Below, piece after piece: positions 34,152-43,252 of a DNA stretch of 64,000 nt (the first letter of the stretch is position 1; the number at the start of each line of letters is the position of its first letter). Source of the stretch: Lewinellaceae bacterium. Its GTDB lineage: Bacteria; Bacteroidota; Bacteroidia; Chitinophagales; Saprospiraceae. The stretch is taken from positions 1,116,001-1,180,000 of the forward strand of contig JACJXW010000004.1 of assembly GCA_020636405.1 (NCBI GenBank), read 5' to 3'. Position numbers and translations under genes: made by a program. The notes beneath the pieces are model-generated. The model was given only the letters and a program-made list of their open reading frames with translations. It was not told the DNA's origin and searched no databases.

Positions 34152-36110
34152 ATGAGCAGAAGTATTTTTTACCCCGTTTTCCTGTTGAGCTTCCTGCTGC
34201 CGGCCTTGTCGGCGGCCCAGCAGCCTGATTTCCAGAGGGGGCCGGGAAGCCGGAGCAGCACCAGCAGCAGCAGTAGGGGAGGGGAGCAGAGTGAAATTGA
34301 GTTGGATACGTTCGAGATCTTTTATTTTTTTGCGGAAAACCCCAATCAGGAGATCCCTTTTTCGGATTCTACCCTGGGTAATTATTTTCAGCAGTATGAC
34401 CCGGTGCGCAAGCGGGACCTCGACTACCGGCATCTGGGCAATCTGGGGTCGGCCCATCAGCCTATCGTATTCGAAGCGGCATGGCGGCGGGGCTTCGACG
34501 TCGGGCTTCACCAGTATGACCTGTATATGACGCCAGGTAGCGAGATGCCTTACTTTCGCATCGAGCGCCCTTACTCTAATGTGTCGTACACTCAGGGATC
34601 CGAACAGGCCGATGGGTATACCACCGCCCAGTTCAGCCGCAATTTTGCCAACGGGCTCAATTATGCGCTCGATTACAAGCGCATCACCCAGTTGGGCACG
34701 CAAGGCCAGTATCCTAATCAGAACAATCGCAATACGGCCTTCACCAACGGCATGTGGTATGAAAGCCGGAATGGCCGATACGATGGCTTCTTCAGCTTTG
34801 CCGCCAATACCATTCAGCAGGAAGACAACGGCGGCATTCAGCGTGAACCGATTACCTCTGGGCAGTTTAGCAGTCCCAGCTCAGCGGATGTATTCCTGGA
34901 GACGGCCCGCACGCGGCATGCCCACCGGGAATTCATGTACACCCACTATTACCGGTTCGGAGGCGGACAGGATTCTATCCGCGGGCCACGCCGGTCGTAC
35001 ACCATCGCCCACCAGGCCGTCTTCAACAACAGCACCTACAAGTATTATGACGAATACGACGCGGCTCAGGACTCTTCGTTCTACAATGCCTTCCCCGGCC
35101 TTTTGCCCGACCCCCGTGGTACCCGCCTGTTTTTCAAACACCGCAAACTGGAGAACAGCCTTCGCCTGGCAACGTTCAAACTGGACAGCCGGAATCAGGA
35201 ACGGGCCAAAAACCAGCGCGACCTATTAGAAGTGGGAGCTATACATAGCCTGCATCGAATTGAAGAAACGGGCGCCGACTCTACCCTCAATAATCTATTC
35301 CTCACCGGTAAATACCGCTTTAACCCCAATGAGCGGTTGCGCATCAACCTCTACGGCCACTTCGGCTTGTGGGACAATGCCGGCGATTACCGGGCAGAGG
35401 GCAACCTCTTCTTCGATTTCAAGAAGGTGGGCAGCCTGAGCCTGGGAGCCATCAATCAGCTCTATTCTCCTACCCTGATGGAACATCGCCTGTACCTCTC
35501 CGGGCAACAGGCCTACCGCAATGATTTTGACAAGACGCTTTCCACTACGCTTTCGGGCACCTATTCTTTGCCTGCGTTTCAGCTCGAAATTACCGGACGT
35601 TATCACCTGCTCAACAACTACATCTATTTTGACACCCTCGGGCTTGCTCAACAAACGGGTATTCCCATTAGCATCGCCCAGCTGATCATTAAAAAAGGCT
35701 TCAAGGTAGGCCGTTTTCACCTGGATAATATAGTGGCATTACAACAGGCTACGGAAGATTTCATCCGACTGCCCTCCATCTATTCGAAACACAGCCTTTA
35801 CTATGGCGGCAAGTGGTTCAAAGTGTTGGATGTAAGGCTTGGGGCCGACCTGCGCTTCAATAACTCCTTTTATGCCCCGTACTACAACCCAGTGACCGGC
35901 CAGTTTCAACTACAGGACGGCCGCGAGGTGGAATTCTATCCGGCTACCGATGTTTTTTTCAGCATGCGGGTCACCAAATTCCGGGCATTTTTCAAGTGGG
36001 AGAATGCTACGGCTGCAATTCTATCGGGCCAGCTCTTCTACCAAACGGCTTATTATGCGCATCCCAGTTCTGTGTTCCGGCTCGGGCTCCGGTGGCGATT
36101 CCTGAATTGA
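34152..36110 (+). CDS. Putative outer-membrane porin (Porin_10-like)
   Basis: 652 residues from the ATG at 34152 (MSRSIFYPVF); the open frame upstream runs through a repeat array and is not used. Signal peptide ends at LSAAQQ. A Ser-rich linker follows, then a large beta-barrel with alternating aromatic strands to the terminal residue region (FRLGLRWRFLN, a typical C-terminal strand). The N-terminal plug-like motif DTFEIFYFFAENPNQEIPFSDSTLGNYFQQYDP is typical of the Bacteroidota putative porin family. It probably forms a passive channel; the solute is unknown. Confidence 0.85.
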   Translation: MSRSIFYPVFLLSFLLPALSAAQQPDFQRGPGSRSSTSSSSRGGEQSEIELDTFEIFYFFAENPNQEIPFSDSTLGNYFQQYDPVRKRDLDYRHLGNLGSAHQPIVFEAAWRRGFDVGLHQYDLYMTPGSEMPYFRIERPYSNVSYTQGSEQADGYTTAQFSRNFANGLNYALDYKRITQLGTQGQYPNQNNRNTAFTNGMWYESRNGRYDGFFSFAANTIQQEDNGGIQREPITSGQFSSPSSADVFLETARTRHAHREFMYTHYYRFGGGQDSIRGPRRSYTIAHQAVFNNSTYKYYDEYDAAQDSSFYNAFPGLLPDPRGTRLFFKHRKLENSLRLATFKLDSRNQERAKNQRDLLEVGAIHSLHRIEETGADSTLNNLFLTGKYRFNPNERLRINLYGHFGLWDNAGDYRAEGNLFFDFKKVGSLSLGAINQLYSPTLMEHRLYLSGQQAYRNDFDKTLSTTLSGTYSLPAFQLEITGRYHLLNNYIYFDTLGLAQQTGIPISIAQLIIKKGFKVGRFHLDNIVALQQATEDFIRLPSIYSKHSLYYGGKWFKVLDVRLGADLRFNNSFYAPYYNPVTGQFQLQDGREVEFYPATDVFFSMRVTKFRAFFKWENATAAILSGQLFYQTAYYAHPSSVFRLGLRWRFLN

Positions 36111-36199
36111 TCTCGTTTCCCGGGCCCGGGATTCGCAGGCTATCCAATGAATCCCCGAAAGCTATGGCGGGCAGAGACGAATCCGCGAATCCACGAAAA

Positions 36200-36230
36200 A
36201 AGCCGGAGGCGCGCTCGCACCATCCGGCTT
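36200..36230 (-). terminator. Minus-strand-oriented intrinsic terminator
   Basis: AAGCCGGA (36200-36207) and TCCGGCTT (36223-36230). Read on the minus strand it is followed by TTTTTTCG, so it would end leftward transcripts; on the plus strand it follows the porin stop by 90 bp. Confidence 0.55.
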
Positions 36231-36284
36231 ACCCTCTCTAATCTATAGTTGATACTGCTTTGGGAAAAGAGTTTGAGGGGCTAT

Positions 36285-36383
36285 GATACACTCACTTTTT
36301 TGGTTTTTTGGGGGGGGAAGCCATCTTTCTCCGGCGGCTTCCCCACTAATTCATCATGGGATTATACTGGGGTTTAGTGTATC
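36285..36383. other. Nested inverted repeats, possible structured RNA or element remnant
   Basis: Outer arms GATACACT (36285-36292) and AGTGTATC (36376-36383) enclose inner arms GGGGAAGCC (36314-36322) and GGCTTCCCC (36336-36344). The rest of the 347-bp gap (36111-36457) shows no gene. Confidence 0.4.
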
Positions 36384-36457
36384 TTGTTTTCATTGCTTTA
36401 TCTCAGGGGAAAGCAAGGTGTTACCATTGGAAGGAATTTTTTTTTTAAAAAAGAGCT

Positions 36458-36682
36458 ATGATCATCATCCGGTATTCAGAATGGGATGCCCAACTGGAGG
36501 GCTGGAAAGAAAAGCTGGTCGAACTGGTAACCGCTCATCGGTTTGAGCCAGACGAATCGGCCACTATCCCATCGCTTCAGGAAAAGGAAAAAATAATCCA
36601 GGGAGAGGAAGCGATCACTGCCTTCCTCAAACAACTGGAGAAGGATATCAATGATTGGCGAACGCCCCGGTGTGGGGTTTAG
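36458..36682 (+). CDS. Small hypothetical protein
   Basis: 74 residues, acidic and helical: MIIIRYSEWDAQLEGWKEKL, then a proline kink (ATIPSLQEKEKIIQ), then EEAITAFLKQLEKDINDWRT and a C-terminal PRCGV. No signal or membrane segment. It is AUG-started after AAAAAAGAGCT. The codon pattern and compact fold look real, but the family is not recognised. It lies alone between the porin and the convergent T9SS propeller gene. A chance ORF remains possible. Confidence 0.5.
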   Translation: MIIIRYSEWDAQLEGWKEKLVELVTAHRFEPDESATIPSLQEKEKIIQGEEAITAFLKQLEKDINDWRTPRCGV

Positions 36683-36804
36683 AAGTACACTTCCTACCGG
36701 GGCCCACATGCCACATTCGTGCATTTCGAAAATCCGGGATGAGGCCTGAGCATTAGGGCTCTTTTTAGCCCCTAATTCCCAGGACTCATCTCTATCCCTG
36801 CCTG

Positions 36805-39006
36805 CTACTGTTTTACCAGCCTGGTTGCAACTATCCGTATACCATTTCCATCGAAAGCCTCTACGACATACAGGCCGGAAGGCAGCCCGCTGAGGGCAAG
36901 TTCCTGCACCTCCTGCCTGGCGGACAATATCTGGCTGTGGAGCAGCCTGCCTTCCACACTGCGGATGCGGATCATCCCCGGGCGGGCTTGCGGAACCGCC
37001 AGGCGCAGGTAGGCTATGTCCGAGGATGGATTGGGGAATAGTATGGGCTTTTCCGTGGCAAACTGCTCGTCGGTACCGGTAAGGAGGACATACAGCTCAT
37101 TGGATACGGATGAGCATCCCTCCCAGGTAAGCTGCAGGCTGTAAAGGCCTGTTTCGGTTACTCCCAGAACCTGGCTGTTGGCTCCGGGAATGGGCTCGCC
37201 ATTCAACAGCCATTGCAACCCGGTGTTTACCGGGGCACTGGTATACAGAAAATTATCGTTGGAAAGGAAGATGTCCGCTACAGGCGGGCTGGGGTTGACT
37301 GTGATGGAAACCGGTACAGAGGGCGGGCTCAGGCATCCTGCTTCGTTCATCACCTGTACGCTGTATTCACCTGAAACATAGGGTACAAGTAAGGGGGACT
37401 GATCCCCGTTATTCCAGAAATAGTTCGGATACCCTTCCGGCGCCTGCAACAGGCTGGGCATATTGTCACAAAAAACCGTTTCTCCCACTACTGTAACAGC
37501 GGGCTGAGGCGGAGCCGGTTCGGCCAAGGAATATACCGTTACCGGAAGAGAGGGCTCGCTCGGGCATCCGTTAAAGGACAGCGCCTGCACACTGTATTCA
37601 CCTGGTTCTGTCACTGCTAGGGTATTGCCCGTTTCGCCGGTGTTCCAAAGGAAGCCGGAATATCCCGGGAAGAGAGGTGTGGATAGGGTTACCTGGCCGC
37701 CCTGGCAAAGAGCAAGCGGCCCCAACACTTGAATATAAGGCTGTGGTGCTGGATACTCAAAGGTAGCGAAAATGGAATTGGATGGCGGGCTCAGGCAGCC
37801 CTGCTCATCGGCAACCTGGTACCAGAACTCACCAGGGGTGGTGACTACGGCCACCGGCCCAGTTTGCCCGTTAGGCCAGAATACGGGGCCTGCCACCCCG
37901 GTTGCTGCTTGCAATGCCAGCGTATCCCCAATACAGCCCCCCGAGGATGGCTGTTCGAGGAGGGGCGCAGTAGTGATGGTGGAAGTGCAGTTGCGAAGGA
38001 TCACCAGGTGGTTGTGCTCATTATAGATGTTGTCTTTAGTGAGGAATGCCAGCTTCCCTTCGCCTCCCCAACTTACCAGTCCGTGCACAATGCCGCCCAG
38101 GTTGAGAAACTCCCGTTCGCCAATCAGATTATAGGCATGCTTATCATAGGTTTGCAGGGCCAGCCAGGGGCTGAAGGAGGAATTCATAAAATACACTACA
38201 TTGGAATCCGGCGCCACTTCGACCCCCGCTGAGAACAAACTGTAATCCGTGTCGAACTGCCCTGCCAGGGTGGGGGTATCGCCGCTGATATCGATCACCT
38301 GCCCCAGCCGGGAATACAGCTTGCCTTCGGCGTATTCGATCTCATCGCCAAACTTGGAGAACAGGCCCATAGTGACACTAAGTACGCTTACTCCATTGGC
38401 ATCGATGGCCATCTTCCGCAGGCCGAACTCGGAGCTTTCGTTATTGTAGCCGTAAAGTAGGCCGGTGGCAGGGTCGAAGGCCAGGCTGTTGCTGCCAGTG
38501 TGTATGGAAGTAACGTTTGGCCGCTGTACCCCATCATCAAAAACGGCGACCCCGGTGTGTCGGGGGCCGGTCAGTTGGCTCATCATGGAAACGGCAATTA
38601 CCTTCGGTGCTCCGGGCATCACAGCGATGTCGTCCGCGTAGTTGGGCCCATAGATCAGGCCGGCGCTGCCCATGGAAAAACGCTGGCCGACGGCCTGGTT
38701 TTCCAGGTCGAAGCGCACGATCTCCGGGCTGGTTGTGAGGCCGATGTAAATGTACTTTTCATCATCAGAAACAGCCATTACACCTGGCGAGCCGCCAATA
38801 GCGTAACAGGTGTCGATTGTCCCAAAGCCGGGATTCACTACGCAGAGGCTATTGCCGTGTGCCGCTCCTTCGGGAGTGGAAACGTACAGACGGCCCGTGG
38901 ATGGCAGGTAAACGAGGTCATTCGATTTCAAGTCGAGGATTTTCACATCCTGAGCGGTAATGACACCGCTGATCAGAAACAAAGAGAGTAAGGTTGTTTT
39001 CCGCAT
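36805..39006 (-). CDS. Secreted beta-propeller/Ig-like protein with T9SS signal
   Basis: 733 residues from the ATG at 39006 (MRKTTLLSLFLISGVITAQ); the open frame before it is not supported. A YncE-like propeller covers about 20-335. Three or four Ig-like PKD/SprB-type repeats with paired Cys follow (SGGCIGDTLALQA, LCQGGQVTLST, FCDNMPSLLQAP). The tail is a T9SS type-A domain (LFPNPSSDIAYLRLAVP to ATRLVKQ). This architecture is common for large surface adhesins of Saprospiraceae. Ligand unknown. It converges with the small hypothetical gene. Confidence 0.85.
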   Translation of the reverse strand: MRKTTLLSLFLISGVITAQDVKILDLKSNDLVYLPSTGRLYVSTPEGAAHGNSLCVVNPGFGTIDTCYAIGGSPGVMAVSDDEKYIYIGLTTSPEIVRFDLENQAVGQRFSMGSAGLIYGPNYADDIAVMPGAPKVIAVSMMSQLTGPRHTGVAVFDDGVQRPNVTSIHTGSNSLAFDPATGLLYGYNNESSEFGLRKMAIDANGVSVLSVTMGLFSKFGDEIEYAEGKLYSRLGQVIDISGDTPTLAGQFDTDYSLFSAGVEVAPDSNVVYFMNSSFSPWLALQTYDKHAYNLIGEREFLNLGGIVHGLVSWGGEGKLAFLTKDNIYNEHNHLVILRNCTSTITTAPLLEQPSSGGCIGDTLALQAATGVAGPVFWPNGQTGPVAVVTTPGEFWYQVADEQGCLSPPSNSIFATFEYPAPQPYIQVLGPLALCQGGQVTLSTPLFPGYSGFLWNTGETGNTLAVTEPGEYSVQALSFNGCPSEPSLPVTVYSLAEPAPPQPAVTVVGETVFCDNMPSLLQAPEGYPNYFWNNGDQSPLLVPYVSGEYSVQVMNEAGCLSPPSVPVSITVNPSPPVADIFLSNDNFLYTSAPVNTGLQWLLNGEPIPGANSQVLGVTETGLYSLQLTWEGCSSVSNELYVLLTGTDEQFATEKPILFPNPSSDIAYLRLAVPQARPGMIRIRSVEGRLLHSQILSARQEVQELALSGLPSGLYVVEAFDGNGIRIVATRLVKQ

Positions 39007-39210
39007 TGTCGTGTATAAATTTAGTGCAAGGTAGCCTGTGGAACAATGCAATGAAAGAGGGTAGGAGGGTTTATCGACGAACGCGGAAGAGTGGATTAAA
39101 TGTTGATAGTCAATAGGTTAAGATGTTTTTTTAAGACGTGGCTTTGGATGTGGGGGATTTTAGTCGAAAATATTGCCGATGCTGAATTCGGTGCGGGAAG
39201 ACGAAAGAAT

Positions 39211-40293
39211 TTACTCCTTCACACACCGGCAGGAAGCGCCCAGCTCCTTGGAATAGGCATAATGTTGTAAGCTTTCGGTTTCCCCATCGAAGTTGATCAG
39301 AATGGCCTTTTCTCCGGATACCTTGCGGTCTTCTATGCTGCTCCAGTATTGGCCGTTTTCTCCCAGGCGCTTGAAGCTGCCGGTAACGAGCCGGATTCCG
39401 CCCAGTAAGGCGTCGAAGTTACTTTCGCCATTCTTGCTCAAAGCTTCATAAGCACCGGCGCCTTTGTCCTTGGAGTCTTCCACCACACCTCCAAAGGATT
39501 GGGCCATCCTGCGCCATTCTAGCGCAGAGGGCAGGGACCAGCCCGGGGGGCAGGCTTTCATGGCAGCGTCCCAGGTGTATAGGCGGCCGTATTCGTCCCC
39601 ATTTTCCGGCTTATTTTCATACAGCCAGCTGTTTTCCGTTCTGTAATTGAGATTTTCTGCCATCCAATATTTGCCGTTTAGTTCCACGGTCTCGTATAAA
39701 CGCCCATCCCGAGGGTCAATCAAAATGGAAGATAGTTTTTTATTCAGTTCAGATATGTAAGCATCGGCGGCAACAGGTTCTTTCTGCATCATGGAGGAAA
39801 TGACGTCGGCAAACTCCATCTTCATTTCTTTGGTAAGCAGGCCCTTGCGTTCCATGTTTTGCCGCATCTCATCGGCCACCCGCTTGTTCTCTGTAGCCCT
39901 GTTGCTTTGAATTATTGCATAGGACAACAGGATCAGTGCAATCACGCCCGCCGTTCCAATTACCCACGAAATTCTTTGCTGGCGGATCTTGACCTTCTGA
40001 ACCAGCTCTTTTTCCCGTTCCAGCCGTTCCTTTTCCCTGGCTTCTGCTTCTCGCTGAGCCCGGCTGAGCTCCTGTTTGCTTTTTTCAATGATTGCCAAAA
40101 GGTTCTCCTTTGGCCGAAGTACCGATTGGAAGCGGGCCAGGTAGTCGAGTTCCTCCTGGGTGAACAGGCGGGCGGCTCCGATCTCATCGTACATGTGGTA
40201 GATGTTTTCGGCTTTGCGGCGCGCTTTGGCTTCTGTGGAGGCCAGGTTATAGATCTGGGCGGCTAGCTTATCGTGTTTGAGTTCGTACCGCAT
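39211..40293 (-). CDS. STAND tail / membrane helix / FISUMP domain protein
   Basis: 360 residues. Residues 1-30 (MRYELKHDKLAAQIYNLAS) look like the end of an nSTAND winged-helix domain, where the motif is usually YEL.HD.LA. A charged coiled coil (60-105), one membrane helix (108-129), a linker and a C-terminal FISUMP (Fib_succ_major, lectin-like) domain (about 195-360) follow: GKYWMAENLNY, YGRLYTWDAAMKACPPGWSLPSALEW, ASCRCVKE. It begins 4 bp after the nSTAND gene stop. The two may be one protein split by a frameshift, or two coupled subunits. The FISUMP end matches that of the giant protein at 23.8-28.6 kb. Confidence 0.8.
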   Translation of the reverse strand: MRYELKHDKLAAQIYNLASTEAKARRKAENIYHMYDEIGAARLFTQEELDYLARFQSVLRPKENLLAIIEKSKQELSRAQREAEAREKERLEREKELVQKVKIRQQRISWVIGTAGVIALILLSYAIIQSNRATENKRVADEMRQNMERKGLLTKEMKMEFADVISSMMQKEPVAADAYISELNKKLSSILIDPRDGRLYETVELNGKYWMAENLNYRTENSWLYENKPENGDEYGRLYTWDAAMKACPPGWSLPSALEWRRMAQSFGGVVEDSKDKGAGAYEALSKNGESNFDALLGGIRLVTGSFKRLGENGQYWSSIEDRKVSGEKAILINFDGETESLQHYAYSKELGASCRCVKE

Positions 40294-40297
40294 AACT

Positions 40298-41386
40298 TCA
40301 ATCCGTTTGGTTGAGTAACCGGAGGCGGTTGAATTCCTCCAGGCAATAATCGAGCACTTTAGGAGAGAAACGCCGCTCGGGTGGCAACTGGGCCAGGCGC
40401 CGAAGGATATCCTCTTTACTCATTGCCCGTTTTGTCCTTTCATTGGTCACCAGGGTAAAGAGGATCTCCAGAGGTACCCCTTTAGGGTCTGGCAGTTGAA
40501 ACCGGGATTTGAGGTTGTCCTCCAGGAGGTCCAGCTGTTCTTCCAGAAATTGGGTCAGCACGTTCTTCATCTCTCCGGCTTCCCGGGCCAGCTGAGGATT
40601 GAAAACCTGGCGGCCCTTATTGACCTGTGCCCGTCGGTAGAGGTGGTCGAGGTAAACCTGTAGCTCCGTCAGGTCCACCTCTCTTCTCTCATTGCGGATG
40701 TTGTCGATGATTTTGGCGGCGGTAGCATCCGACTCCTGGAGTTCGATGTTGAACTCTTTGGCACTGAGGGTGCCTTTAATTACATGTCGCAACTGGCGTT
40801 CGCTCATCCTTTCAATACGCAAGCGGTTGTCGAACAGGTCGGGGATGACCGCCTCGAAATCGGAGAGCCAGGCCAGGTATTCCTCCCGCATGACCAGGAT
40901 GACCCGGCAGAAGGTTTCGGCTTTGAGCAGGCGGCTCATTTCATCGAAAAAGGGCTTTTGTTCAGTGATTGGGTCTCCCTGAATGAACAATTCCTCAAAC
41001 TGGTCGAAGATGAGGTAAACGGGAATGTAGCGCGCCCAGAAGAGTTGTTCCACACCGGCGGTAATACTGGCGCCGGCCGGCAGGCTTTTGTTCTTTTCCC
41101 GGAGTTGGGCGTGGATCTGCTCCAGGGTGGAGGCCGTCAGGTTTTGACCGCGGCGAATGAAGAGCGGGTTCCAGTCGGTATCGCCAAATTTGTTGGTGAG
41201 CCCGCAGTTGATGATGCTGGTCTTGCCGGTGCCCGAAGCACCGTAAACCAACAAAAGCTTGGCCGATTGTATTTGTTCGTACAATTGCTCCGTCTCTCGT
41301 TCCCGTCCGAAAAAGAGGTGGTGGTCCTCTTTCTCGTAGGGGTCGAGGAATTTAAATGGGCTTCTTATATTTGGCGTTTCGGTCAT
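40298..41386 (-). CDS. nSTAND P-loop ATPase (conflict-system switch)
   Basis: 362 residues. N-terminal PFKFLDPYEKEDHHLFFGRE is the usual lead-in of novel-STAND (nSTAND1) NTPases. Walker A GASGTGKTS at 49-57, Walker B LIFDQFEEL at 124-132, sensor Arg in VILVMREEYLAWL, then a winged-helix region to the C-terminus. STAND ATPases act as signal-driven switches that oligomerise and activate an effector. The adjacent CHAT protease gene, 33 bp upstream on the same strand, is the likely effector. The gene stops just before the conserved YEL.HD.LA motif, which is found at the start of the next gene. Confidence 0.88.
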   Translation of the reverse strand: MTETPNIRSPFKFLDPYEKEDHHLFFGRERETEQLYEQIQSAKLLLVYGASGTGKTSIINCGLTNKFGDTDWNPLFIRRGQNLTASTLEQIHAQLREKNKSLPAGASITAGVEQLFWARYIPVYLIFDQFEELFIQGDPITEQKPFFDEMSRLLKAETFCRVILVMREEYLAWLSDFEAVIPDLFDNRLRIERMSERQLRHVIKGTLSAKEFNIELQESDATAAKIIDNIRNERREVDLTELQVYLDHLYRRAQVNKGRQVFNPQLAREAGEMKNVLTQFLEEQLDLLEDNLKSRFQLPDPKGVPLEILFTLVTNERTKRAMSKEDILRRLAQLPPERRFSPKVLDYCLEEFNRLRLLNQTD

Positions 41387-41419
41387 AGTGGGTCACTTAA
41401 CGCTTCATAAACCGATGGT

Positions 41420-43216
41420 TCATCCTCCGATATCCTTGATGAATGAATTCATTTGTTCTAAAATGATCTGGTAGTCTTCCATTTCAGGACGTACGACCAG
41501 AAAGTCGATACTGCTGGGGCTGTTCTGCTGGCCGGCCTGGTTGACGTTGTAATTCACGTTCTGAAAAATAAAGGTATGCGCTTTCCAATGGTGCAGGGTA
41601 TAGATCATGGGAGTGTTTTTGCCCTTACTTTCTCCGAAAGCCGTCTTGTCCAGGTAGAATGGGGAGAGGTTGAGGTAACGGCTGATGCGGGTGTCTTCAG
41701 AACGTTGGGTGAGCACTACGGAGTGGCTGTTGATGTATTGATCCAGGGAGCGCGGCCGGTGTTTCAAATAAGCCTGGAAAGGTACGTGAAGGTCTCCGAT
41801 CATATGCTCAAAAGGCGTTGGTACAGCAATGTGGCCCGGGTTGATGATGCGGATGTCGCGGACAGTCAGTAAGCTGAAATTCACCAGGCCCGCCGCCTCG
41901 GTAAGCAGGTCGGTCAGGACAGACTCACAGAGGTAACATCCTTCCTCCACCTCCTGGGCCGGTATTTCTTCTTCAATCAGGCGCTGGCGGATAGCTTCCA
42001 CGTAGCGATACTGGTCGAAGGCATGGCTTCCCGGCGCCCAACGCTCGGCTATGGTTTGCAATTCGGGCATAAACCATTCAATGTCTTCGCCCTTCATTTG
42101 TTCGCAGACTTTCTGCAGCAGGAGCAGGTAGTCATAAGTCTCACTATTGTCTTTGTACAACAAGAAGAATTCCTCCAGCTGGTTTTCCAGGGTAAGCTTG
42201 CCGGATTTCAGTTCGTTCCACAACTGGGCCAGGGCGATGTAGCTCAGAAACCGAGTAGTGGAGACATAGGCCTGAATGAGTTCCCGTAACCGGGGCAGCC
42301 CCACCACACTCATGCTCTCGGCATCGGCGAACAAGCGGAAAAGGTGTACACTGATGATCCAGGGAAAGCTTGTAATGATAAGTGCTTCTTCGGTCGGGTA
42401 GTGCTCTTCCCTGAGATCAGGCGCTTTACTTTTTACGGCCTTCAGCAGGCGAAGAATATTCTTGTTGACAGCGTAACTTACCTGAACGGAGGCCGGCGGT
42501 GGCGCTGCGTAGTACTGAGGGAGCTTCCACTGCAAAATAGCAGGGCCAACACCTTCGGCGACATACATCCCCCACGGGAATGCCCCATTCTCAGGCCGTT
42601 TTTCCTCGGTAGGAAGATCAGGTAGGAAGACATCCCTTTGCGCTTCTTTCATCGGCTTCTGCCCGGTGTCGGAGGACAAGAAAATATTGGCGCTCTTCTG
42701 GTATTTCAGTTCCAGGTGGGTTTTGGCGTGCAGAAAGGCACCCTCCAGGCTGTAGTGGTTGGCCATGGCGGCATAAAAGCGGGAGGCAAAGGCCTGTGCT
42801 TTGGGGTCATCCACCGGACAGTTGGTGGCGACCACTACGGGAATGCCCAGGTTGTGCAGGTACTGCACCTGCCCGGCAGTGCCGCACCCGTTGAGGAAGA
42901 CCAGCCGGAGGGTATCCTTTTGTTCGGCGATAAGTTGCGCCAGTTCCTGCATACCCGCCGACTGGCCTTCGAGGTTCAGTTGCTTTCCGTTGGCATGGCC
43001 GGCAAAGTGGAAAACCGCCATCCGGCCGTGGTAAGCCTGAAAAAAACGGAACAGGTCATCGATCTCTGTACTTTCCTCCCGTACCAGTTTGACGAAGCCT
43101 TTGGCATCGGCTGGAAGTAGGGCCTGGTGGATTGTCGTACTCTCCCGTTTCAGATACTCCAGAAAACGGCCCTCCTCGTTGGCAAATGCGAAAAATAGAA
43201 CGGGCGGTTGGTTCAT
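41420..43216 (-). CDS. CHAT-domain caspase-like protease
   Basis: 598 residues. The N-terminal 190 residues form a CHAT (caspase HetF-associated with TPRs) domain with the His of FHFAGHA (His74) and the Cys of FLNGCGTAG (Cys111), both intact. The rest (about 200-598) is a helical region I do not recognise (includes EEGCYLCESVLTDLL), ending in an alpha/beta segment (FLVVRPEMEDYQIILEQM). CHAT proteases serve as effectors in NTP-dependent bacterial conflict and gasdermin-type systems. It lies between the nSTAND gene and an outer-membrane barrel gene in one operon. Its substrate is unknown; no gasdermin-like gene is seen. Confidence 0.85.
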   Translation of the reverse strand: MNQPPVLFFAFANEEGRFLEYLKRESTTIHQALLPADAKGFVKLVREESTEIDDLFRFFQAYHGRMAVFHFAGHANGKQLNLEGQSAGMQELAQLIAEQKDTLRLVFLNGCGTAGQVQYLHNLGIPVVVATNCPVDDPKAQAFASRFYAAMANHYSLEGAFLHAKTHLELKYQKSANIFLSSDTGQKPMKEAQRDVFLPDLPTEEKRPENGAFPWGMYVAEGVGPAILQWKLPQYYAAPPPASVQVSYAVNKNILRLLKAVKSKAPDLREEHYPTEEALIITSFPWIISVHLFRLFADAESMSVVGLPRLRELIQAYVSTTRFLSYIALAQLWNELKSGKLTLENQLEEFFLLYKDNSETYDYLLLLQKVCEQMKGEDIEWFMPELQTIAERWAPGSHAFDQYRYVEAIRQRLIEEEIPAQEVEEGCYLCESVLTDLLTEAAGLVNFSLLTVRDIRIINPGHIAVPTPFEHMIGDLHVPFQAYLKHRPRSLDQYINSHSVVLTQRSEDTRISRYLNLSPFYLDKTAFGESKGKNTPMIYTLHHWKAHTFIFQNVNYNVNQAGQQNSPSSIDFLVVRPEMEDYQIILEQMNSFIKDIGG

Positions 43217-43252
43217 AGATCAGCGATTCTTGTTCTGTAGCACTCCCTATAT

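Noticed and set aside
23253..40293. Complete diversity-generating retroelement
   Set aside because: Avd-like and lectin-like genes are present, but no reverse transcriptase and no template repeat could be found in the window.
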